Positions 36,165-47,529 of a stretch of DNA of 64,000 bases are shown piece by piece; positions within the stretch are counted from its first letter, which is position 1, and every line of letters begins with the position of its first letter. The stretch comes from Caenorhabditis remanei. Its lineage: Eukaryota; Nematoda; Chromadorea; Rhabditida; Rhabditidae. The stretch covers positions 8,246,001 to 8,310,000 of the forward strand of contig NC_071331.1 in NCBI RefSeq assembly GCF_010183535.1, in the 5' to 3' direction. A program made the translations under genes and the position numbers. The notes under the pieces are model-generated. The model had not been told where the DNA came from. It saw nothing but the letters and a program-made list of their open reading frames with translations, and made no database searches.

Positions 36165-36544
36165 TGGAATTTTGTGATTTTTTTTCAGATTAAAAAATAT
36201 TTTTAGTGTTTCTGAGTGTTTTCAAATATGCGACTGAATAATGACCAATATTGTCATGTCGCGTCTAGCTCATTTCTTCGCCATTGAGAACTCATCGATG
36301 ACTGAATTTCTTGACCCATTCGCACTTTCTCATCCTAACCGCACAACAGAAAAACCATTTACGTATAATCCTGAACAATCTGTATTGACAAGGACGAGAA
36401 AAGATTTGCTGCTTCTTATTTTTGAAATGTTCTTATGGTCTAAATACCGAAGCATGTAATCAGCGGCTTGATCAGTAGATGAGGAAGCTATTGCTAGTTT
36501 TGTATCTGAAAAATTGGAAACAAGTTTTTCTTTTCATTTTTATT
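36165..36544. other. GT92 3' flank fused to DB 5' flank
   Basis: The first 75 bases are the GT92 3' flank. 36260-36470 (CTTGACCCATTCGCAC, CGCACAACAGAAAAA) is DB 5' flank, also seen at 56120-56350. It is then fused directly to DB exon 7. Confidence 0.55.
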
Positions 36545-36802
36545 AATGGAAAGTGTCTATAATTCCACGAGGACAGAACAACAAGCCGACAGGTGTCAAT
36601 TCAATCCCTCCGTTCACTATTGATGGGAAGGCGGATGAGAGATTCAACAAGTTTTATAGAAGTGAGTTGCCAAATATGAAACGTGGTTGACTAGTTAATG
36701 CAATGATTTGTGAAAACTTAAGGGGTGTTTAAAACATTAAAATTTATTTCAGCTATCGACAGTGTAATCAATAAATTGGATTTGACAAATAGTGGAGACC
36801 AG

Positions 36803-37070
36803 TGTCAGATCTTTTGATCTGATACCCTCTGCAAACCTTGTTCTTTGGTGTCCCCCAATAAAACCCCTTCTCTGCAAAACCCCCGCTTTTCCCGATAAAC
36901 CCGCATGATCCATAACCTTTTATGGATCATGAAAACTTGTGATTGTATTGTAACCGTATATAAGCTCGCTTTGCGGTATAATAAAGGCTCTTAAAACGAT
37001 ATTCGTTATTTCTTCTATTCTGACTGTTTCTGTTATTTCTACTGTTCTGGAATACTGATATTCCGCAACA
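36803..37070 (+). repeat. 5' LTR of the env-carrying element
   Basis: TGT to ACA ends, TATA box, AATAAA and an adjacent primer-binding leader define it. Only one LTR is found in the window. Confidence 0.75.
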
Positions 37071-38360
37071 ATTGGTGACCCAGGCAGGAGCAACAATGGC
37101 TATGGATGCTACAGTTTCTTCCACCGGACCAACAACTTCTCTCGTCTCTCTCATTACGATGTTCAGTGAAGTTGTAGTCATCGGAAGCATCATTGCACTT
37201 CTCACCACCGGAATTCATCTTCTTCTCACAATTCTCAAGTGCAGTCGTCAATTGTTCTATTGTGTTCGGTTCATGCTCAGTCTCTTCGAAAGTTTATTTC
37301 GATGCATTTGCTCTTCTTCGTGTCTGAAGAAGACAATGAACAAACCAAGGATCATGATACTCTCAATGTTCTTGTTGCTGCCCTGTCGCACATTGTCATG
37401 CAACGATGTCGCACACATTGCAGCACAGGAACGAGCGTGTTACGACCACATCAATGTCACCCGATGCCATGTGAACTCTGTATCTCTTGTCAACGTTCGA
37501 GCAAACGGATCAACATCTTGCTTGGAAATACAACATGAGAACAATGCTCCGCTGGCCACTCTGAAGATCACTGCTGAAGCTCTTGTGAGTTACTGTGAAA
37601 AACGGAATCTTTTCTATTCACGCGATTTTCGTCTCCAACATGAATATGCGATTCCGCTGGATCGTGTTCCATCGACATGTGTTCCAACATCAAACCCGAC
37701 GAAGATTTGCCCGAATTGTCTCCTGCTGCTAAACGTCGACCTGGTTTTACGAACTGTGCACCGGGATGTGGAGGATGGCCCTGCAGTTGTTGGTACTATG
37801 ACCCCGCTTGTTTGTTCTACAGATACTTCGCCGAACCAACTTCCAATGACATCTACGAACTCTTTCATTGCCCCATTTGGTCAACTCGACTACGATTGAA
37901 AGTTGAATTGGGCGCTCTGAAGCTGACGCTGGATGTTGCACCTGGTATCAAGTACTCGATTGTGGACTCCAACATATCAATTACTGCCGTGGGTATTCAC
38001 ACACCTCCATTGCAAGCACACTCCGCAACGTTCATTTCCGCCTATGGACTTGGTGCAAAGATTGCCCGCTGGACTTCCTTCACATTCACTCCTACTTCCT
38101 CTCCCGGAGCGCCAGCAAAGGAATTTGCTGGAGAGCTACAATGCAAGGACAAACAATCTGCTGAAGACTTCAACTGCGTGTTTGATCCAACACTATGCAA
38201 ATGTGTGGGATTCGCTACGAAGGTCAACTGCCGATGTTTCCATGAAAAAATGACTGAGTATAGGAAAAACCACAAACTCCCTACCCGAGGCATTAATCAT
38301 CAAGTTCTAATGATTAACAACCGGGTGACAACGCTCACCGTCCAGGAAACAATGGTATGT
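36803..38360 (+). mobile_element. LTR plus leader plus env-like gene, no gag-pol
   Basis: The LTR is 36803-37070 (268 bp). It begins TGT and ends ACA, with a TATATAAG at 36957-36964 and AATAAA at 36980-36985. A primer-binding-type leader TGGTGACCCAGGC starts at 37073. The env-like start codon follows only about 25 bp later, so gag and pol are absent. No 3' LTR is present: the insert ends where DB intron 8 resumes at about 38355. The LTR also holds two perfect palindromes, one at its very start and one at about 36903-36930. Confidence 0.75.
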
Positions 38361-38423
38361 TGTGATTATTCAATAGTAGTTACAATCTTTTTCCCAGGGA
38401 AGTACCAAAGACCTTTCCGTTGA
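37096..38423 (+). pseudogene. Env-like glycoprotein with phlebovirus-type fusion domain, frameshifted
   Basis: Two overlapping frames. The first (ATG 37096, open to 37899) has hydrophobic membrane segments at its N-terminus and a signal-like stretch before a lumenal Cys-containing region. The second (open from about 37645 to 38423) carries the pattern PGFTNCAPGCGGWPCSCWYY, then CLFYR and a CP-x-W motif, as in the G2/Gc class II fusion domain of phleboviruses found in env genes of nematode Bel/Pao LTR elements. One net frameshift between about 37640 and 37700 separates them. The 3' end is lost: the frame runs into DB intron 8. It is therefore a broken, truncated old copy. Confidence 0.7.
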
Positions 38424-39599
38424 ATCCTCCGCAGTCGTCATCGTTCCCCGTACAACCGTCGCTCCAGGTGTCACAAATAAAGTCAGTGTGATACCATTCC
38501 GTCCCTTACATTTCACAGCTCCGCCCAAGAATGGACCACCAGGAGTGTCTCCTCCTCCAGCACCCGGAGGACAGTGTGGCGTTGCACCTGACTTCACACC
38601 GTGTGTTAGCAATGAAATCGCCAGTAAATCTCTGTTAGAGTGCTGTAAGAGGAAGAATCTACCAGCAGGATGTCAACAGTTGTGTCGATATGATATCACA
38701 CAGGCAGAGGTGAGTTTCGGATGAACTGTTTCTGTTTCAGAACTCTGATAATTTATACTTTTCTATGCTACTCACCAGTTGGAGAGCTTTTCTGAAACTT
38801 TTAGATCCGCGCAGCCATGGATCGTGGTCAATGTGGAATATTCAATGTTGCTCCATTCTTGGAATGTGCTTCTCAGGGAAAAGACAATTCCGAGTGTTGT
38901 CGACATCGTGGAATTGTTCAGAAGACGTGAGTTGTATATACAGAGATAACGTATGAATTTTTGTAAAAACGCCAAGAAGAATCAATTTTTTAAAGCTACC
39001 CCGAAAATCTTTAACACTTTTTTGGAACCGTAAATATAAACACCGAACTTACGCATTTCCAGTGGCCCCCAATGTGAACAATTCTGTCGCCCCACTCAAG
39101 GATTATCAGCTCTCGGAGTTCAACATATTGTATGTGGAAATGCAGTTGGTGATATGCTCCATTGCCATCATTCTGGTGTTCGCATTTAAATTTCCAGCAT
39201 TCTATTTGAATCCATAGTTTTTTTGTATATTCCAGACTCTACTTGCCATATTATTTTGTTCCTTTCTGTGATTCTAGTCATTCTACTTTTTCCCTCTTTC
39301 TTTCCTTTCTTCATTTCAACCTGCTGATCTCTAATAACTATTTTATGTAAAGTTAATTATTTCGTAAACTTAAATAAAATTATATTGATTAAGAATTGAT
39401 TCATTTCTTTGTTCGTCGAAACAAATTAATTTTTCTAAGAATCTGATTTTTTTAGTTAAAATTGTGAAACAGAAGTCGGAAGTTGAAACAGAAGTCGGAA
39501 GCTGTTACGATTTCAGCTCGTTTGTTGAAATTAAATTCTGGTAAATTCAGTTGCACATGATCCTCATAATGTTTGTAAATTTTGCTTGAAAGCGAATCT

Positions 39600-40687
39600 T
39601 CCAAACCTTTTGAATTTCGAATTCCGATAGAGCGTGGTTGGCAAAGTTAATGGCCGAACCGGGATTACATTAGCAAATAGAACAGTTTTTGTGAGGTTTT
39701 TTTTTAAAAGTCTCCAAAAACCGCAATATTTATCAGGAAGGCAATTAAAAAATTTTACGACGTGCCGTTATAATACAGTTTTCACGGTAGTTATTGTGCG
39801 AATTATTAGTTACAAACACGCGTGAGATAGAGAAACCAGTTCGAGACAAAGATGACATAAGCATCAATTCATCGTTTTTTTCATTTAAACCGGACAGAAA
39901 GTTGATCACCGCGTAATAACAAAATTCTAGTGTTTTCTGAACCAGTGAAAACCGAAATCAATTTTATGAGAGTATTCTCTTAAATTCTCACATCCCTTAA
40001 ATATAACCGAGCGAGTTTCAATTTTTCGAACCAGGGCTTGAAAGTACACTTTGCAAATTTCTCCCACTTTTCGGACACTAAACTAAATTTCTAGAATAAT
40101 TTATACGTTCTCATCTTGGCCACGCAACAGAAATATGAAGATCCGAATAGTCAAGGTTGGGAAAACATTTACTGTTTCTTATAAATAATTTTAGAGGTTT
40201 TCTAATATTCCGATAATAATCCCATCAGTAGGATAGTTAATAGTCCATTGATTTAATGCGCAGATGAAGAAGCTATTGCTAGTTATTGTCGAAATAAAAA
40301 AAGTGATACCCGGTGTTTTGCGGACTTAGTGCTAATTTTAATAATTTGTCCACTAAGTCCGCAAACACCGGGTATCACTTTTATATTTCGACAATATCTG
40401 AAACAGTATAGCAATCTTCTGTGAGTTTCAATTTTTCTTCATTTACATTTGCTTCTTTTGTCGTCGATTACAGCATTCATGGAGTGTATAGAGAGAATGT
40501 TCACACAGTATAATTTTTTTCTTCACGGTTTCAGTTTGACATTATCCTTATTATAAAACATTCCGATTACTGGCTGTTTCTCAATCTTTGCTTTTTCCTG
40601 TTACAGTTACTCTTAAAAAAAGTCAATTTTCTCTTTTATCGTTTCACCTCCAGCTATCTCGTCCAATATACTTACCAAAATTTCCAG
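39600..40687 (+). promoter_or_regulatory. Conserved 5' flank of DB4
   Basis: It aligns in blocks with 4272-5269 (GATAGAGCGTGGTTGGCA, GATCACCGCGTAATAA, GAAGCTATTGCTAGTTAT, TTCCGATTACTGGCTGTTTC). It is interrupted by a 109-bp MITE and ends in the same TTTCCAG two bases before the ATG. Confidence 0.6.
40286..40394. mobile_element. 109-bp TA-flanked hairpin MITE
   Basis: Arms of about 47 bp are almost perfect inverted complements, with ends TTGTCGAAAT and ATTTCGACAA. TA is duplicated at 40284-40285 and 40395-40396. The DB1 flank (CTAGTTATCTG) shows the empty site. Size, ends and TA duplication fit a Tc1/mariner-type MITE. Confidence 0.9.
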
Positions 40688-40689
40688 AA

Positions 40690-43600
40690 ATGCGAGAGAA
40701 ACACCTACTCCAACTTCTCCTATTATTCCTTCTCTCTACTGAAGGATCCACTCAACTATCTTGTCATCGAATACCAACTTCCTTCTGTTGTACGACAAGA
40801 ATCAGAGATCAATGTCCGGAACAGTGTGCAACTGTTCAGTGTGGAACAGAGTTTATACATAATTGTGAGTTTTCATTTGACTGAAAATTGGCTTAAAATT
40901 ACTTCCGATTTTTTACCTGGAATAACCAAACTTCCTGTCGTGTTCTGTTTCATAATACTCTTGAAACGGCGAATCTTATTAGCGTATACTGTTGTTCTCC
41001 CTTTTGATTCCTTAATTAATTTCCAGTATTCTCGACTGACGGCTCACGTAAACCAGCCTCTGTCAGTGGTGCTCATGATGGAAATGCGAATATTGGAGGC
41101 ACTGGAAGTGGAGATTCACAGAGAGGATTCGGAGGTGTTGATTAGTTTTTTTTCTATTATAGATGCTGAGCAATTGAAACGAAATGCTAACATTGAATGA
41201 ACAGATACATGGGAAACTGAAAATAATATTTATCCACGTGGTGGTGCAATCAGTAGGATAGTGCACTCGAAGCTTTGAAGCCAGTCTGTTCGAACTTGAG
41301 ATTTAATTTTTTTACTGTTTCAAAAACAAATAAAAAGGACAAATAATAGACAGACTTGTTTTCAGAAGCAGTGACTAAGTCAAATTAAATTGATGTGCTG
41401 ATTCAGTTTTATCTAACCAACATTTAGCCTCTCACAATCCAGGCTCAAACTCTGGAGACGCTAGAGTTGGAGGAGCCTCTAGATCTTCATTCGAAACAAT
41501 AACTCCTCCGCCAGAAGTCTCTACTACAACACTACCAACCACGTCATCTGGATTCCCCACGCTAATTCCATTCTCATCGGAATCCTGGTCTACAATAACC
41601 CAAGCTCCACTTGCTCCAAGTCTTGAATCTAGACCAGAACTACCTCCAATACCAAGTAGAATCCCATCTCCAACGGGACAGAACTCCGGGTTCACTGGAA
41701 GTTTTGGAGAACAACTCCCCGTGAGAATTCCATCCCCAACTCCGATCCCATTTAATCCAAGTCCAAGAAGAGATGTATGTTTCTGATTGATTTCTAACAT
41801 TTTCAGTTGTTTCTTGTGTTTTCAAAGTCATCGTCGTCGGACAACACCCGATCCGAGAATTATCAGACCACCAGAGTCTCTCGTAGTCATTGGAGATTAC
41901 GATGAAGATGAACCTCCATCGGAGAATGCAGTCGTTGACTCACCTCGTATGTTCTTTTATTTGGTTTCGTTTTGAGTGAACTCACACAAAAATTACTGAA
42001 ATTATGAATAGGTTTCTGAGAAAATAGAATGAACTGATGACTGCATTCTAGTAGATATGGTTGCACTGAGGAGCTAGGCAGACACCAATGAAAATACCTA
42101 AAACATATTTCCCCATTTCAATTTTCCAGAACCCCTCGCCCCATCGCAACCATCATTCTTCTCTCAAACTCCTCCACCAACACCTCCTGCTCCGTCCGTA
42201 ATCAGTAACAGTGGAGATGTATTCGCCAGATCTCGGAAAGAAATCAGTGCGACTCCAGATTTCGAACAACAATCTGGAACAGCTGCCACGTTGAGGTAGG
42301 AGAACAAAATATGTTTCAGAGTGTTCTCAAAAAGTTAAAGCCGAGAGTCAATTAAAATTCGGAGAATTGAAAAAATTCAGAAAGGTTTTCAGTCTAATTA
42401 ATTTTTGAATCAGAAAATGTTTTTCGGAAAATTGTTAAATTCATTTGCGTACCCAGAGACTCATCAGTCCCCTCTTCATTCAATCATCTCCGTCGTTTCT
42501 CATCTCGAAGCTCCTCCCCCTCATTTGCTCATTCTCGAGCACATCATCGATTGATTTGTCGTCTGACAACACCCGGAAGACTTTTATGTAATCGTCCGAT
42601 GCCACGTCTTCAAAGAAGTCGTTACGTGACTCCGCCCAAATATTGGAAGACGTCGGAGGTGCGGATGAAGAATCCGAGTGGGATGAGAATTCGAAAAAAG
42701 AATTTCGCGACGACGAGAATTCATATTACACCGTTTATGGGGGAACTCGCAAGGAAACGAAGGAAATTGGATAGGTTCGGAAGTGCACGAGCATGAATTC
42801 TGAAGTAATGGGAATGAATTTCAAATGGTGGTGGCTTGAACAGAATAGAATATACTGAAAATTTCTGAAAATTCTGGAAAATAAAACTGCATGAAACCGG
42901 AAAAAACCTATGGTGTACGGAGCATGTCGACTAACACTTTTCACTAACCTACCAATTAAAAACGGCACTTAATCAATTATTTAATTTTCAGTGGCTCATC
43001 TCATGAATGGAAAGTGTCTATAATTCCACGTGGACAGAACAACAAACCGACAGGTGTCAATTCAATCCCTCCGTTCACTATTGATGGGAAGGCGGATGAG
43101 AGATTTAACAAGTTTTATAGAAGTGAGTTGCCAAATATCAAACATTGTTTACTAGTTAATGCAGAGATTTGTGAAAACTTAAGGAGTTCTTAAAACATTA
43201 AAATTTATGGAATATTTCAGCCATCGACAGTGTAATCAATAAATTGGATTTGACAAATAGTGGAGATCAGAATGGAAGAGAAAAGGAGCCACAGATTAGA
43301 TTGGAGGTGAGTTTTATATTTCCGCCGTTTCGAGTGGTAGTGAAATAATTTTGAAATAAAGATCTCCATTTTCTTAGACAATCTTGCAGATTAGTCCTCT
43401 CAAATTTTCATTTTGAGTGTTTGAGGCAGCAAACGAGCTACGCCAGAATCTTTTGATGAAAAAATAGAATTTTGACAGAAGGCTCTAAAATAGGCTGTTG
43501 GAGAACTGAAATCAGCTGGTCTTCCACTTTTTGTTTAAAAAGTTTATTTTCAAAAATACCTGATATTTCCTTTTGTTATTATCATCATTCAATACAAATG

Positions 43601-44440
43601 CTTTCTCAGGGAAACACGAAAGACCTCTCGGTCGAATCGTCTGCAGTCGTCATCGTTCCCCGTACAACGGTCGCTCCAGATGTCACAAATAAAGTCAGTG
43701 TGATACCATTCCGTCCCTTACATTTCACAGCTCCGCCCAAGAATGGACCACCAACAGTGTCTCCTCCTCCGGCACCCGGAGGACAGTGTGGCGTTGCACC
43801 TGATTTCACACCGTGTGTTAGCAATGAAATCGCCAGTAAATCTCTGTTAGAGTGCTGTAAGAGGAAGAATCTACCAGCAGGATGTCAACAGTTGTGTCTT
43901 TTTTTTTTGTTTTAACTTTTTCTGTTTCGAAATTCTGATAATTTGCACTTTTCTTATTAAAAAGCTGATAATTCTTCCCCAGCTGGACAATATTTTTGAA
44001 ACTTGTAGATCCGCGCAGCCATGGACCGTGGTCAATGCGGAATATTCAATGTTGCTCCATTCTTGGAATGTGCTTCCCAGGGAAAAGACAATTCCGAGTG
44101 TTGTCGACATCGTCGAATCGTTCAGAAGACGTGAGTTGTGGGGAATCGATAACTTAATAAAATTTTAAAAGAAGAAGACCATAAACGGCCAGATTGAAAC
44201 AGTTGCATGAATTTTTGCAAAGATGCCAAGATGAATCAATTTTTTAAAGCTACCTCCAAAAACTGATAAGACTGTGTCAAAACCGTAAATATGTACACTG
44301 AACTTATTTCCAGTGGCCCCCAATGTGAACAATTCTGTCGCCCCACTCAAGGATTATCAGCTCTCGGAGTTCAACATATCGTATGTGGAAATGCAGTTGG
44401 AGACATGCTCCATTGCCATCATTCTGGTGTTCGCATTTAA
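40690..44440 (+). pseudogene. DB4: nearly full-length DB gene with splice lesions
   Basis: Exons: 1 (40690-40864), 2 (41027-41140), 3 (41443-41774, 5' part deleted), 4 (about 41828-41947), 5 (42130-42295), 6 (42457-42774), 7 (42992-43122), 8 (43221-43306), 9 (43610-about 43897), 10 (44009-44130), 11 (44314-44440). Lesions: the exon 2 donor GT is AT, giving a stop two codons on. About 110 bp of the start of exon 3 is deleted. The exon 4 acceptor CAGGG reads CAAAG. The end of exon 9 is replaced by a T-rich run with a stop, losing a DB cysteine and the donor. Exon 6 is 12 nt shorter than in DB1, in frame. The signal peptide and N-terminal Cys segment are intact, so a short secreted peptide could still be made. 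Confidence 0.85.
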
Positions 44441-46385
44441 ATTTCCATCATTCTACTTCTTATTCGATTGATTTTTGTATATTCTAGACTCTACTTGCCA
44501 TATTCTTTCGTTCCTTTTTGTGATTCTAGTCATTTTACTTTTACCCTCTTTCTTTCCTTTCTTCATTTCAACCTGCTGATCTCTAATAACTATTTTATGT
44601 AAATTTTTTAATGCTTAAATAAATTTATATTGATTAAGAGTAGATTCCTTATTTTAGTCGTGGAGCAACACTTTTTCTAAGAATCCGATGTTTAGTCACA
44701 ATTGTGAAACAGAAGGTGGACGTTGAGCAATTAGCCGAAGGGGATATAAAAAACGTTACTTCTATTTCGCTTTATAGTTTTCTTATCTTTCACACATAGA
44801 CAATATAATAATCGATCATGATCGAATGAGAACCAATTATGAAAATTATGAAACGTGTTTTTCTAATATTACGATTTCAGCTCATTTCTTTGTGAAATTA
44901 AATTATTTTCTCGCAAAATCATGAAAACAAAAAATACTGCATTTTCATGCCAAAAATTAAAAAGAGTTAAATTATTATAAAACGTGAAAAAAATCGTCTT
45001 CACGTTTCTTGCAGTTCTTTTTAGCAGTCTGTTTTAGCAGTGCAGTTTAGCCGTGTTGTACAAAATTTCTCGTAAATTTTTGAGCGTTCAGTTTCACACG
45101 GTCCTTATAATGTTTGTTACTTTTACTTGAACGTTTTCATTCAATTTTTTCTTGAATTTCGAATTCCGATAGAGCGTGGTTGGCAGAGTTATTGACGGGA
45201 CCGGTTAGGTCTCTTCAACTCCTGCTCTATCAAAACGGAACTGAACTTGTCTTCCGTTTCATGTCACTCATAAGTTTCGGCTAGTGCTGATTGGGAGCTA
45301 GTAAGTTGTCGATATTTACGTATTTATCTGCGCGTTTCTGAATTTGATCTACATATGTAGTTACTGTGCGAATTATTACAGCTACTACCACAAGAGAAAT
45401 AGAGAAACCATATCGAGACCAAGATAACATTTGCATACATAGTTGTATCCATCGTGTTTTTATTTAAAGCGAACTGAGCGAATTGACGCGCAAAATTCTT
45501 TTTTTTTTCTGAATCAGCTAAAACGGAAATAAATATTAAGAGTGTATTATTCTCAAATTGTCATATCTAAATATAACGGCACGGGTTTTTAATTCTTTCA
45601 CCAGGGCTTGAAAGTTCTCAATAAATTTCTTTAAAAATATTTAAAAAATAATCAAAGCTGTCAAAGCTGAACTAAACAACTAAATTTCTAGAATGATTCA
45701 TATACTATCCGCGGAACAGAAATATATACTATGACGCTCAACAATCCGCATCGATACTGCTTCTTATAAAAATTTTTAGAAAGACGTTTTTATAGTCTAA
45801 ACTCCGCGGCACGTATTTAATGATTTGATGAGCAGATGAGGAAGCTATTGCTAGTTATCTGAAACATTACTGAATTTTTTATGTGTTTCAATTTCTCTTC
45901 ATTCACATTTGCTTCTTTTTCAGAGATTATAACATTCTTGGAGTGTGTAGAGTAGATAACATAGTTGTACGGAATGCCATTTTCCGAAAAACCGGTATCC
46001 GGAATCCGGAACCGGAATCAATTTTATAATTTTCCGGAATCCGGAATCCGGAACCGGAATAAAAATTTTCATTTTCCGGAATCCGGAACCGGAACCGGAA
46101 TGTCAAAAAAACCCGGAATTCCGGAATCCGGAATTTCCGGAATCCGGATTCCGGACAACTATGGTAGATAACATGTTCACTCATTGTCAGTGTGATATTT
46201 TCCTTATGTGGTATCATCTTGTTAATGAAACATTCCGATTAGTACAGATTCTGTGAACTCTTTTAGTAAAAAGTGGAAAAACAGTTTTCATATCAAAATT
46301 ATTTATTATCTATATATCGTCTCTCAATTTTTGTTTTTTTCTGTTACAGTCACTTTTAAAATTTAAAATTTCACTTCTATCGTTG
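44441..46385. other. DB4 3' flank and DB5 5' flank
   Basis: 44441-44760 is the DB 3' region. 45120-45960 and 46172-46380 are blocks of the DB 5' flank (GATAGAGCGTGGTTGGCA at about 45166). They are split by the 204-bp element at 45960-46163. No other gene is seen. Confidence 0.6.
45960..46163. mobile_element. 204-bp hAT-like element filled with CCGGAAT repeats
   Basis: The ends are CATAGTTGT and ACAACTATG. GTAGATAA is duplicated on both sides (45952-45959, 46164-46171), an 8-bp target duplication as made by hAT transposases. The interior is almost entirely irregular CCGGAATCCGGAACCGGAAT-type repeats, which are self-complementary (TTCCGGAA). Confidence 0.85.
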
Positions 46386-47089
46386 CTCCTCGTTTTTCTC
46401 CTATTATTCCTTCTCTCATCTACAGTATCCACTCAACTATCTTGTCATCGAATACCAACTTCCTTCTGTTGTACGACAAGAATCAGAGATCAATGTCCGG
46501 AACAGTGTGCAACTGTTCAGTGTGGAACTGAATTCATTCATAATTGTGAGTTTTTTTCTATTTGAAATTTGGTTGAAAATTATTTCTAATTATTTGAGCA
46601 AATGAGCAACACTTTCCATCGTGTTCTGTTTCATGACATTTATGAAACGACAATTCTCATTAGCGTATACTGTTGTTCTCCCTTTTGATTCCTTAATTAA
46701 TTTCCAGTATTCTCGACTGACGGCTCACGTAAACCAGCCTCTGTCAGTGGTGCTCATGATGGAAATGTAAATATTGGAGGCACAGGAAGTGGAGATACAC
46801 AGAGAGGATTCGGAGGTGTTGGTTAGTTTTTTTCATTTATTAATCACTTGTTAGAAGATCGAGGTACTGATAAATTGAAACGAAATGTTTAAATCGAATG
46901 AACACAAACATAAGAAACTGAAAATAATATGTATTCGCTTGATGGTACAAACAATATTAAATGTGCACTAAAAGTTACCAGCTTCGAATCTAGCCTGTTA
47001 AAGTTGGTGATTAATTTTTGAACAGTTTCAAAAACAAGTTTTTCCTCCAGCTTCCCATTATTAGTTTGCGAATTTACCATTTTTCAACA

Positions 47090-47172
47090 GACTTGCAAGA
47101 TTCCGGGCCGGCCCGCCGGCCCGATCGGGCCGAGAAAGCTCCTGCCCGGCCCGGCCCGGTCGACCCGGATTT
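47090..47172. repeat. GC-rich GGCCCGG/CCGGGCC patch
   Basis: A dense run of GGCCGGCCCGCCGGCC-type words in AT-rich DNA, resembling the ends of the element at 61456-61759 (ATTCCGGGCC). The partner end and target duplication are not found, so it may be a decayed relative. Confidence 0.5.
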
Positions 47173-47337
47173 GAATTTTTGGACTTTTTTCACTACAAAT
47201 TTTTGTCCAAAAATTTATTTTCTGAAAATTTTTCATATTTTTCCTCAAGTATATTTTCCAAAAACCTTCGAAACCTACAAATTTTTTCCAATCACAATTG
47301 TGAAAAAGAAGTTGGACTTTGAGCAATAATCCGAAAG

Positions 47338-47529
47338 CACGATATTTCAAGGTGAACCTATGCGAACACGCTCTAATGAGAAAAAAACGTGGAAAATTAA
47401 TATTTTCACGTATCCTAAAAATTTGTGTATTAAAATATTTCTGATGTTCACCGCCACGTAATGCGAACCACGCGTTTTGTAGCTAAATATTTAGAGCGTA
47501 TCTGCATAGGTTAACGTTGAATTATCGTG
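47338..47529. mobile_element. 192-bp foldback MITE
   Basis: Arms of about 37 bp (CACGATATTTCAAGGTGAAC and the complement of GTTAACGTTGAATTATCGTG) are imperfect inverted repeats with CCTATGC and ACGCTCTAA shared. CGAAAG flanks both sides (47332-47337, 47530-47535). The DB4 3' flank shows the related empty site (GCCGAAGGGG). Confidence 0.75.

Larger units (their letters stand above)
36545..39189 (+). pseudogene. DB3: 5'-deleted DB gene split by a retroelement
   Basis: It starts within exon 7 (36545-36661). Exon 8 (from 36753) is cut after 50 nt by an LTR at 36803. After the insertion come the end of intron 8, then intact exons 9 (38398-38709), 10 (38805-38926) and 11 (39063-39189), which encode the full DB module without stops. 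Everything before exon 7 is absent. The 3' region with a DB-type flank follows. Confidence 0.85.

Noticed and set aside
36803..38397. Complete LTR retrotransposon or functional endogenous virus
   Set aside because: One LTR only, no gag-pol, env frameshifted and cut at its 3' end.
45960..46163. Simple satellite DNA from the CCGGAAT repeats
   Set aside because: The 8-bp target duplication and inverted ends show it is a discrete insertion.
47018..47350. Overlapping frames of 88-103 aa on both strands around the GC-rich patch
   Set aside because: They arise from the GGCCCGG repeat and homopolymer runs and lack gene signals.
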